This document shows positions 1 through 8,640 of a DNA stretch of 64,000 nucleotides, piece by piece. The position numbers and the translations under genes were made by a program. Under the pieces are notes generated by a model. That model was not told where the DNA came from. It did no database searches and worked only from the letters and a program-made list of their open reading frames with translations. Every line of letters starts with the position of its first letter. Position 1 is the stretch's first letter. Source of the DNA: Selaginella moellendorffii (Eukaryota > Streptophyta > Lycopodiopsida > Selaginellales > Selaginellaceae); assembly GCF_000143415.4 (NCBI RefSeq), contig NW_003314343.1, positions 36,317-100,316 of the forward strand, given 5' to 3'.

Positions 1-112
1 TGCAGTGTTGCGAGCGGCACTGTCTTTGGTGTGGCTACCGCTTCCTCTTGATATTCGGCACTTGTGCTTCCTGGTATGTTCACCATGGAATGGCTTAGGA
101 CCACATTTAGAA

Positions 113-302
113 ATGGCATGAGGCCACATGCCATCTTGGGCCCTTGCAATTTCATGGCTAGCATATTGTCATGTATGTTTTTACTTGCCTGCAACTGTGT
201 GTATATCAAGATGGCATGAGGCCTCATGCCAATTTTGTGAATGCGAAATTTCACGTGGGTGTCAATAGCATGTTTGAATAATGGCATGTGGTCTCATGCT
301 AT
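113..302. repeat. Three 22-bp GGCC-centred palindromes in the transposase leader
   Basis: Copies lie at 113-134, 211-232 and 281-302. Each fits arms ATGGCRTGNGG and CCNCAYGCCAT with a few mismatches. They sit upstream of a probable splice acceptor (TTTCAG at about 377-382) that lies just before the ATG at 385, so they are probably intronic or 5' UTR. The same three occur in copy A2 at 47424, 47522 and 47592. Confidence 0.85.
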
Positions 303-384
303 TGAGGTTGTTTGGTATGTTATGATTTAGGCCATTCTCCAATCATTTTTTGTATGGTCTTAACTTCTTTTCTGCACTTTCAGA

Positions 385-3300
385 ATGGCCTTCAGGGTTG
401 GGGAAAAGGTTTACATTTTGAATGGTGGGAAGAGAGTTGCAAAAGGGACCCTTGTGTCTATGGATCGGAACTTTGTTATACACTGTCAAAGGCTTGGGGA
501 ACGCAATGCTGCTGTATCAGTAGAGACTGTCTTCGATGGGAATGTGGTCGCTATTGAACGAGAGATAGTCGTTGGGGTAAATGTTGTTGTTGCCTTAAAA
601 AATCTTCAGAAGAAAGCAGATGTTGGGGACAGCGCAAGTGTGACGCATGTTCCCTCCGTGGATCTTAAGAACCGTGCTACATGGATTCAGGCGAAGGTGT
701 TTCTAAACAACCCCGAGGGGGAGGTGGTAGCTGAGGGCTTAGCCACAACTGTCGATCCAAGAGATGCGGTTGCTAATCAAGAATTGAGCTGGGATGATAT
801 TGGAGTTGCGATTTTAGAGGTTGTTGACACAGAAGAAAACAGTCTGACTATTGGAAGCATTGTGCAGTGGAAATTGAGGCACTTAGTGTTTGAGAATGTG
901 AAGGATTCACAATCAAACACCACTACAACTGATGACAGAACATCTCTTCATGGGAAAAGAAAGTACACCTTCCTAAAGCGCAGCCAAAGGGATCTGAGCA
1001 ACGAACCGAGAAGGCAGAAAATGGCGATGGAGGTTCGAATGGTCTCGACAGTTGCTTGTTGCAAGAGGAGGTGCTGTCAACAAACTGATTGGGATGCTAT
1101 TGAAGAGGAGAGAGCAAGATACAAGACATTGTCCTGGAAGGCAGCTCGCAATTTTGTGTATGAGGCATTACGGTCATCTGTTGATGCTTCAGAACATCAG
1201 GTGGGGGGCATGGTCTTCCAGAGGGGTTTGGTCTGCATGAAGGCATGGAGAATCATTTATGGAGTCCTTCGAACCACATTCTACAGAATCAAAACTGAGT
1301 TCGAGGAACAAAGGGTTTAACAGGCAGTCCATGGGAACGACGGTACGCACAAAACCAAGGGTCATGTTGTATATGGAGAGGCAATCTTCAAGAGGTTTGT
1401 CGAGACATGTAGCAAGCAGCAACCACATAAAACCCGCCTCTTGGATGATGGAACACGAGACACCCAACAAGTTCTCCCTTCCATGTATACCAAGGGGGCC
1501 ATATTGGAAGATGTGAATCGGGAACTCCAGAGTAATGGCTACAGGAAGCTGAGCCAATCTAGATTTAGTAGATTGTGGAGCAACAGGTTCAGGGATGTGA
1601 GTATAGGAAAGTACTCCAGCTTTTCAAAGTGTGACGAGTGCACTGCTATCAAAATGGCTTTGTCGAAGAATTCTTGCAGCGCTCAAGAGCGAGAGACGTT
1701 GGTTAGAAGGCGGCTCGACCACAACATCGAGCAGAGAAGCTGCAGGACTGCATATTATCATAACAGGATTCTCTCCATGAAGAGACCTGACTCTTACCTC
1801 TGCATCATCCACGACAAAATGGACCAGAAAAAGACGTGCTTACCTCGACTCAATCCTGCCCCCAAGGCAATCTCTTCATCCATGCAACTGCCTGTGTCTC
1901 TGTTTGGCATAATCGCTCATGGGCATGGTGCCCAGAACTATGGGAACTTCTTTGTACCTCTATGGGGTGGCGGGGGTGCAAACATGATGATTGCGTCCCT
2001 AGCAAAACACTTAAGGTCTCTGCAAAGTGCGCAGACTGAGCTGAACGGCCAACCCTTGCATAAGGCCCTTGTCAATCGAACCCCATACAGGGTTCAGCTG
2101 GAGGAGGAGCAAAGGCTTGCAGTATCGCGTGGGGCCCCATGCCATCCCAGTGAATATGTTGGCCGTCAGATTGTAGGGTTATCACATGAGGCCTCATGCC
2201 ATTCCGACGAGGCTAGTCGCCCGGTGAATGCACAGCCTCATCCAAACAAAGCAGAATCTCAAGGAAGTTCTTGCGGCCGATATGGCCTTCCACCCCATCT
2301 TCTGCTCCAAACAGACAATGCTGGCAGTGAGAACAAAAACATGTACGTCTTCGCGTACTTGGCGATGCTTGTTGCCAAAGGCATATTTGAAACGGTTACA
2401 CTTGGCTTTCTCATGGTTGGGCACACTCATGAAGACGTCGATGCCATATTCAGTCACCTGGCAGAGTCCCTCCGGCGATCCAATGTCCTCACCCTCCCAC
2501 AACTCTACGATGAATTCCAAAATTGCATCAAAGGCACTGTTGAAGCTGCACTTCTGACAGAGGTTCCAGACTTTAAGGGGTTTGTAAGAGGCTACATCAG
2601 GGACGGATCCGAAACGCTGATTGGCCACTCCAAGCCTCTTCAGTTTCATTTCAGCATGTGTGACGGTGCTCCAGTGATGAGGTACAAGATGAGAGAATGG
2701 GACACAGTGTGGCTGCCAGTGGATGGCATTGAACTCTTCAAGAGAGATCCCATAACTGGGGAACCTATGATTCCTCAGGGTTCCCCATGGCCGATGCACC
2801 CGGATGGACTCAAAGACCAAGAAAGTATAGTGGCTGGGATTAGACAGCATATTGCCTTCTGGAAGAGGGGGTTGGTGTTTGGTGGAGAATCCTATTTTCA
2901 GAGGTGCAAGCCTTTGCTCGAATACTGGGAGAAGATTATATCTGCTATCCAAAATGGGCTGGTTGTATATGAAGAATTGGAAGAGTCCTTTTGGCCAGAA
3001 CCCAGAGCACCAGATAGTAGCGGAACAATATCCTCTGGAAATGCAGTGACAGATAATGATGTTGAGGATCACTATTGTGGGCCAAGGAACAAGAAGCCGG
3101 ATTCAGCATTCAATCCAGTATAGGTCTGCAAAGGAATGGTTGTGCTTGTCAGACCCAGTAATAAAAAACAAATGATATGGGTGGGGCGCTACATCACTGA
3201 TGCAGAGGAGGACGCGGAAACTAACTCCTTCAATGTAACTGTGGAGTGGTTCAAGCCAAGTTCCGGATATACGAAGGATTGCCTAGAAAAGAGATGGGTG

Positions 3301-3523
3301 CTGAATCCAAGGGATCCCAGCATGAGCATATCGGTGGATAATGTTGTGCATGGTTGGATGCGGAAGCAGAGTGCCACCATCACCTTGCCAGACCATGCAA
3401 GAGATGCAGCAAGAGCATTCATAACCCGGGTTCAAGGTGAGATTCATTAATATTCCTTTACTAAGTTTCTAATGTATTTTATTTCAAGGTGAACAATCCG
3501 AATCTGAATCAGAGGAGGCGTGA
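385..3523 (+). pseudogene. DUF7869-like transposase-type gene, copy A1 (disrupted)
   Basis: The coding sequence resembles proteins with the DUF7869 region, which I recognise by the motifs LLQTDNAGSENKN (Asp codon at 2314) and FLMVGHTHEDVDAIF (acidic codons 2431-2442). An upstream IIHDKMDQ motif at 1806-1827 could supply a first acidic residue, so a DDE-like RNase H catalytic triad is plausible but unproven. The N-terminus (385 on) looks like a small SH3/Tudor-type beta domain (VGEKVYILNGG). The C-terminus (about 3130-3430) looks like a second such domain (MIWVGRYI, VTVEWFKPS). A 52-bp intron at 3437-3488 joins to a short acidic tail ending in TGA at 3521. The frame is broken by TAA at 1318 and TAG at 3121; copy A2 has CAA and CAG there. 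A transposase role is inferred from context and motifs, not shown. Confidence 0.75.
2125..2202 (+). repeat. Two palindromes embedded in the coding frame
   Basis: Sequences at about 2125-2145 (centre GGGGCCCC) and 2181-2202 (CATGAGGCCTCATG core) match the dispersed palindrome and are translated in frame as RGAPCHPSE and SHEASCHSDE. They lie between the upstream half of the protein and the TDNAGSE motif. Both are kept in copy A2 at 49438-49458 and 49494-49515. Confidence 0.75.
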
Positions 3524-3730
3524 TGGCATGTGGCCTGAGATGATGTGACATATGCATTTACCAATCACACATGCATAAATCTAATAATATGGCGTGTGGC
3601 CCATATTAATGGCACATAAACCCATATTGTGGGCTTACGTGCTTTATGTACCATCATTCCCTTGCAGCGTGTGTGTTGGTTTCCTTTTATAACACAACGA
3701 ACTCCATATTTTAGGGTGAAGAGCGTTCTC

Positions 3731-3988
3731 ATGGCAAGCACAAAATCTGTAAATGAGGCAGAAAAGGAGACGGAGAAGGAGATAGGTGAAGATGTAGAAT
3801 ATATAAGTCTTCCAAACTCCCCGTACTATACTCCAGGTGATCATTTTTCTGAACAAACGGCAACATTAACAACTATCGAGAACGCCCCAATAACGTCAGA
3901 GACAACAATCCAAAGCAAAACAACTGACCCAGAGAAGGATGATAGTACCGCTGAGAGTACCAAAAAGGAGGTGTCCACTAGCGCTTAG
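3731..3988 (+). CDS. 85-residue acidic Ser/Thr-rich hypothetical protein (copy A1)
   Basis: An ATG-initiated frame of 85 codons starts MASTKSVNEAEKETEKE and ends KKEVSTSA. It is rich in Glu, Thr and Ser, with no recognisable domain, signal peptide or membrane segment. It remains open in both transposon copies and differs by four amino-acid changes and two silent changes that I can see, so selection is not obvious. The stretch upstream contains TTTTATAACA, a possible TATA box about 40 bp before the ATG, and acceptor-like CCTTGCAG, so it could instead be a terminal exon. The palindrome at 3996-4017 begins just after the stop. I do not recognise the product. Confidence 0.4.
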   Translation: MASTKSVNEAEKETEKEIGEDVEYISLPNSPYYTPGDHFSEQTATLTTIENAPITSETTIQSKTTDPEKDDSTAESTKKEVSTSA

Positions 3989-4228
3989 GCTTATAATGGC
4001 GTGTGCCCTCATGCCATTTACTTGATCACCAAATACCTTTTTCCCTTTGCACTAGTATATCTTAATACCGGTAAAGGTCTTACTTGGTCCTTGCGAAGCG
4101 GATCCTCAAAGTACGGCTTGAGTAAGTTCACGTGGAACACTGGGTGCATCTTCCCCATCTCTCGAGGAAGTCGGTGTCGGTAAGCCACTTTACCGATTCG
4201 TGCCTCAATCTCGTAAGGCCCTGTGAAC

Positions 4229-4280
4229 CTGCTTAAGGAACTCAAGATCAATTCATTTACAGGAATACATGCATTTTTAC
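4229..4280 (-). other. Putative 52-bp intron in integrase C-terminal region (copy 1)
   Basis: On the minus strand the segment starts GTAAAAATGC and ends CTTAAGCAG. Removing it joins codons for KLTQ to RFTGPYEIEA, the expected integrase C-terminal continuation, in frame. The unspliced sequence contains stop codons. The same 52-bp segment is present at the same codon in copy 3 (36773-36824). Splicing is inferred from sequence only. Confidence 0.7.
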
Positions 4281-4698
4281 CTTTGGGTCAACTTTCGGCT
4301 GATCCCACTTGGTAGCCTGAGGTTCTTGGTGTTCAGCCACACCTTCTCCCCAGCTTGGAACTCTACATCCCGGCGCTTTAGGTTCGCATACTTGGTTTGC
4401 CTTTGTTGAGCCCGTTCCAAGGAATCCCTCACTAGATTCCAAATGTTGAGTCTTTCCGCCGTGAATGCCTCCACTGCGGGTAGCTCTCCATGATACTCGG
4501 CCACGCCGAGTTCCACAGGACCTTCAATAGCTTGCCCATTGATGACTTCCCATGGACTCACCCCGATACTCGAATGTGGTGAGTTGCTATAACACATTTC
4601 CGTAAGTCCCAAATGACTTACCCAATCGGTCTAGTCTCCCGAGACATAGCATCGCAAATAATCCTCCAGCTGCCTATTCACCCTTTCCGTTTGTCCGT

Positions 4699-4745
4699 CT
4701 GTCAAGAAGTGTTAGGACCACCAAACTTGACTTAATACCCCATAC
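4699..4745 (-). other. Putative 47-bp intron between integrase HPQT and DGQTE (copy 1)
   Basis: On the minus strand it begins GTATGGGGTATTAAG, contains the branch-point-like CTAAC, and ends TTCTTGACAG. Excision restores the highly conserved integrase motif [13 protein letters not shown] in frame; left in, it adds TAA and TGA stops. Segments of exactly the same length and site occur in copies 2 and 3. Confidence 0.78.
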
Positions 4746-6359
4746 CTGTCTGTGGGTGATAGGTTCTGCTGAATTTCAACTTGGTGCGATACTGTTCCAG
4801 GAGGGTCCTCCAGAACCTACTAGTGAAGATCTTATCTCGATCTGAGATAATCTCTTCTGGCCTTCCCCGCACTCGAACCACTTGTTCGAAAAACAGCTTC
4901 GCCACACCTTCCGCATCCACTTCCGTTGTGGTGGGTATGAAATGTGCCATCTTCGAAAATCGATCCACCACCACGAATATTGCATCGAACCCCTCGCTTG
5001 GGGGTAGTCCCGTGATGAAGTCCATCGTAAGACATTTCCACGGACGATCTGGAATTGGGATGCTTTGCAACAAGCCCCCACTAGCCTTAGTCACGGCTTT
5101 GACCTGCTGACATGTTGGACATGTCTTTACATAGTCTTGGACGTCCTTAACCATATCTGGCCAATGGTACTTCCTCTTGAGTAAGCCCATCGTCTTGGGC
5201 ACTCCGCCGTGTCCCGCAAGAGGTTCGTCATGACACTCTTCTAAGGCTACCTTCCTTAGTCCCCCTTCTGGAACATATACCCTCATTTGCTTGTAATAAA
5301 TGAGTCCGTTGCGTTCCGCATAGCCCGTTTTCTCTTCCGTTGGCAGCTCACCTCTCTGGTGAGCTTCCCGCGCCTCCAGATTCCTCAACAACACTTCTTG
5401 TGCTAGACCATCGTTCTCATATGCTGTCCGCACATTGTCCCAGAAGGTTGCTGTTGCGCTGGAGATCACCAACCTCAAGCTCGCTTTTCGACTTAGCGCA
5501 TCTGCCACGATGTTGCTCTTCCCAGGCTTGTACAGAATCTCGCAATCAAACTCGGCCAAGGCATTGGCCCACCGACCTTGTTTCCCTCTCAGGTCGGGCT
5601 GTGACAAGAAGTGTTTCGTTGCCACATTGTCCGTGTAAACCTTGAAGTGTCTCCCAAGGTAGTGTCGCCACTCCTTGAGCGCCTTGACCACCGCAAACAA
5701 TTCCTTCTCGTGGGCAGGCCACTTCCGTTGAGCCTTGTCCAACTTCTTCGAGAAGAACGCTACTTGATGGTTATCTTGCTTCAAAACTGCGCCCAACGCA
5801 AAGTCTGAAGCATCCGTGTCTACCTCAAAGTCCCTACCAAAATCTGGTAATGCCAACACTGGAGCCTTCCTCAACTTCCCTTTGAGGTGGACGAATGCCG
5901 CCTCGCATTCCGCTGTCCATACCATCTTCCCTTTTCCTGTTTGGTCCGTTAAGGGTAGGGCTACTCTCGAATAGTGTCTGATAAACTTTCGATAGTAGTT
6001 GCATAGCCCCAAGAACGCCCTCAACTCATGTACATTCGAAGGTCGCTCCCATTCCTGGATCGCTTGGACCTTCTCCGGGTCCACCTTGAGCCCGTCCTGG
6101 CCCACCACATGCCCGAGAAACTTTACCTCTTGTTGAGCAAAGTCACATTTGCTCTCCTTAGCATACAGTTTGTGTTCCCTTAGTTTCTCAAATACCTTCG
6201 CCAAGTGTTCGGCATGCTCCTCTAGCGTCTCATATAGATCAGGATATCGTCGATATAGACGACCACGAAGTAATCCAGATAGGGTACAAAGATGTGGTTG
6301 AGTTCTTTTTCGTTCAATCGATAGGGTGGACGAACCACCGCCTCAGCACCCTCGACCAG

Positions 6360-6679
6360 CTCAAGAGATGGGGAAGATGCACCTAGTGTTCCATGTGGAC
6401 TTACTCAAGCCGTACTTTGAGGATCCACTTCGCAAGGACCAAGTAAGACCTTTACCTGAGGTTATCCAAGGGGAAGAGGAATACGAAGTCGAGGCCATCC
6501 TCAATGCGCGCAAGAGCAAGCGACAAGGACGCGAGGTGAGAGAGTTCCATGTGAAGTGGAAAGGATTTCCACACTGCGAAGCAACATGGGAACCAGAGGA
6601 GAACCTAGCGAACGCGCGAGATCTAGTGGAGGAATTTCTGCAAGGCAGAACTCTATGTACTTATGCAAAGTTCAATTAA
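6360..6679 (+). pseudogene. Ty3 integrase end plus chromodomain fragment
   Basis: This fragment lies in the opposite orientation to the preceding pol piece. It encodes EMGKMHLVFHVDLLKPYF, then a chromodomain (EEEYEVEAILNARKSKR, FHVKWKGFPHCEATWEPEEN) ending ...LCTYAKFN at about 6678. Chromodomains mark chromoviruses and are thought to steer integration to particular chromatin. The head-to-head junction with the minus-strand pol piece at about 6328-6360 shows this locus is assembled from broken pieces. Confidence 0.85.
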
Positions 6680-7111
6680 AATATCAGATAATGCCAAGTC
6701 TTGGTGGAGAACGACGGAGGCCAACGAAGGACCAGTGGCCACTTGGGACATGATGAAGGTGAGGATCCGCGCAACATACGTTCCTCCGAATGCCACTCTG
6801 CATCTTAGAGATGAGCTGAGTAGGCTGAAGCAGACTGGAACCATCCAGGAATATGTGAATGGGTTCATAGCAAAGAGGATACTTGTCACAGACATGGGGG
6901 ATATGGATGCGTTCCATGCCTTCATATCAGGTTTGCAAACCTGGGCTCGCGGTGAGGTGATGCACTGGAACCTGACCAACTACAAAGAAGCATTGGATGC
7001 AGCCATCAAGGTGCATTTCAACGATAACCTGCGAAAGGGGAACACGACGGGGTCGGGATCCACGTTTAGCAAAGGGGCCAAACCAAGGGGAACGTATAGC
7101 AGGGGGAAATT
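6680..7111 (+). pseudogene. Ty3 gag fragment
   Basis: The sequence encodes a capsid-like gag region (DNAKSWWRTTEANEG, LHLRDELSRLKQTGTIQEYV, MDAFHAFISGL) matching the gag of copy 2 at 27511-28048. It is fused directly after the chromodomain tail and cut off after YSRGKFRGS, where LTR sequence starts. Element order is therefore pol-end, gag, LTR, which is not a natural order; it is a rearranged relic. Confidence 0.82.
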
Positions 7112-7431
7112 CAGAGGGTCCCATGATCAAGTCTTGTGGTACCAAGGGATGTTAGGAACCTGGAAGCTTGGTGTGCTTGGCTGCTTGTACTTGCGGGGAG
7201 TGTAGCCGAACCTTAAGTCCAGTCTAACCCGGGGAGGGGGATTGGGAGTGATTTGGGAATCCGTGGATGAAGGGCTAACACTCCGTTGCTCGTGCAGTGA
7301 GTAGTTGAAACCAAGTAGGAGCTGGTACCATAGGCGAGAACCTTGGCAAGGGAACTTTGCAAAAGCTAAGGCAGTGTTGGACGGGTAGGCGAGGTAAGTT
7401 GGCAAATTGGAAAGGAAAAATTTGTGGCTTA
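7112..7431 (+). repeat. 3' part of a chromovirus LTR
   Basis: It matches the 3' portion of the LTRs at 37599-38470 and 28627-29726 and ends in the same GTGGCTTACA. The 5' half of the LTR, with the GACTC-type satellite, is missing. The sequence after 7431 is not a primer binding site, so it is a solo fragment. Confidence 0.75.
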
Positions 7432-7476
7432 CATCTTCATAGATTACCACCTTCAGTCCGAGCCACTCTATAGCAC

Positions 7477-8640
7477 ATGTGGTTTTGACCCTTTATCCTA
7501 TGGTGATTTACCATAGGATAACCACGAAACGGAACCTAAACCCTCCATGTGCCAGGTGTTATATGCCATGTGTCACATGCCACGTGTCCACAGGACAGTG
7601 GTGTGAAACCCAGGTTTAACCTTGGACCACTGAATGAAAGAACGGTGCCAAACTCCTAAGCATAGAGCCAAGGAGCAATAGCACTGGAGCACAGAACGAC
7701 TCCCGAGCATACAGCTTAAGGAGTGAAGGGACAGGAGCACAGAACGACTTGGAACAGTCCTAGAGCAATTAGCATCCCAATGCCAAGACCAGCATGCAAA
7801 ACGGAGCCAAATGAAGTTTGGTGCTATTTCGCTATACCGGTGGCCTAACACAAGAACATGGGTGCCTCACCAGCTAACATAGTGTGGAGCTTGGGCTTAG
7901 ACCCAAGCTGGACGTAGAACAAAAATAGGCAAGCAAGCGGGAGCTAGGCTATACCTTAGGTTGGTCAGCCATGCCCGACCTACCCACTATCTCTACTATA
8001 CATTTGAAACCACCCCCTTTCCTTAAGGAACACACCCTTTGGGCTTTCACCCCAAGCCTTCCTTAGTACCAGGAGTTAATCTCTAGAACAAGCTCCAAAC
8101 GTACTAAATATGGAATGTCCCTAAATTGCAAATTTGGACATGGAACGAACACCATTGTGTTCAGGACAATCTCTACATTCTATAGATGTGCCAAATGAGT
8201 GAATGTAACACTTTCCATAAATAACATTTGGGATCGAAATGAAACTAACATGATAGCAAGGGTGTTTGGTAGACATGGTAAGCTATCATCTAGCGTTATT
8301 GAGGGACTAGTCTCAATACGTGAGGGTTCTTGTCACTAGCCAGTGCAAGACATAACGAGACAGGAACTCCTTACCGGGCTAAGTATGCTTAGCTAATAAC
8401 ACGTAGGAATTTCGTCCTTATGCTTGTCCGGTCTAAGTACACTCAAAATGCCCAGTTAACTCCACTAGCACAAAAGGGACTGATAAAGGGTCCAGCAATA
8501 CCGACCTTTTGCCGTTATAGTAGTAAGGAAAGAGTGTCCATAAGGAATGGCCGATAAATAACTTTCGATACCCAAAGTCACATTCACAACACTCTCCCCC
8601 CCTTAAGGAAGATCAATGTTCTCGTTGATGCATACTTGAG
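7477..8640. repeat. LTR-like relic, family D
   Basis: There is no coding capacity. The segment shares blocks with 63525-63990: a 12-bp perfect hairpin, CTTGGGCTTAGACCCAAGC, and (inverted there) CTTTCGATACCCAAAGTCAC. It also contains the core CTTTGGGCTTTCACCCC at about 8040, which is present in the chromovirus LTR and in family B. I infer a decayed LTR of a related retroelement; no ends could be defined. Confidence 0.5.
7493..7521. other. Perfect 12-bp stem-loop
   Basis: TTATCCTATGGT and ACCATAGGATAA flank a 5-nt loop (GATTT). The same stem with a different loop (GCTTT) occurs at 63552-63580, so the stem is conserved between copies while the loop varies. Confidence 0.75.

Larger units (their letters stand above)
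1..4071 (+). mobile_element. Truncated copy A1 of the palindrome-rich large DNA transposon
   Basis: The stretch is a near-identical direct copy of 47312-51816. It contains the leader with three palindromes, the DUF7869-like gene and the 85-codon ORF. The window starts inside it, so its left part is unseen. Homology stops at about 4071, where minus-strand Ty3 integrase sequence begins; copy A2 continues another 580 bp to its terminal inverted repeat. Relative to A2, A1 has lost 433 bp around 3536-3545. The loss looks composite: about 16 bp removed from the middle of a palindrome, and about 417 bp lost between two AGATGAT repeats (A2 near 50867 and 51284). Confidence 0.85.
4072..6327 (-). pseudogene. 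Ty3/gypsy chromovirus pol fragment (copy 1): RT, RNase H, integrase
   Basis: Reading the minus strand from 6327, the fragment gives an RT piece, the RT thumb, RNase H (DTDASDFALGAVLKQ, VYTDNVATKHF), the integrase zinc-binding region (HDEPLAGHGGVPKT, TCPTCQQVK) and the integrase core (MDFITGLPPSEG, DRDKIFTS). An internal deletion near 6290-6320 joins RLNEKEL straight to NHIFVPYL, removing most of the RT palm. The core is interrupted between HPQT and DGQTE by a 47-bp intron-like segment at 4699-4745, and the C-terminal region by a 52-bp one at 4229-4280. The long open frame is 4732-6204. The fragment ends abruptly at 4072 against transposon A1, so both ends are rearrangement breakpoints. Not functional as it stands. 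Confidence 0.88.

Noticed and set aside
1189-1557. Minus-strand frames opposite the DUF7869-like gene (also 2194-3072 and 49507-50265)
   Set aside because: They mirror codon structure of the plus-strand gene, which has clear motifs; no independent support.
7540-7600. Further copies of the 22-bp palindrome in family D (ATGCCATGTGTCACATGCCA)
   Set aside because: The symmetry centre and arms differ (TGTCACA-type, no GGCC), so it is not the same motif; likewise at 63620-63650.
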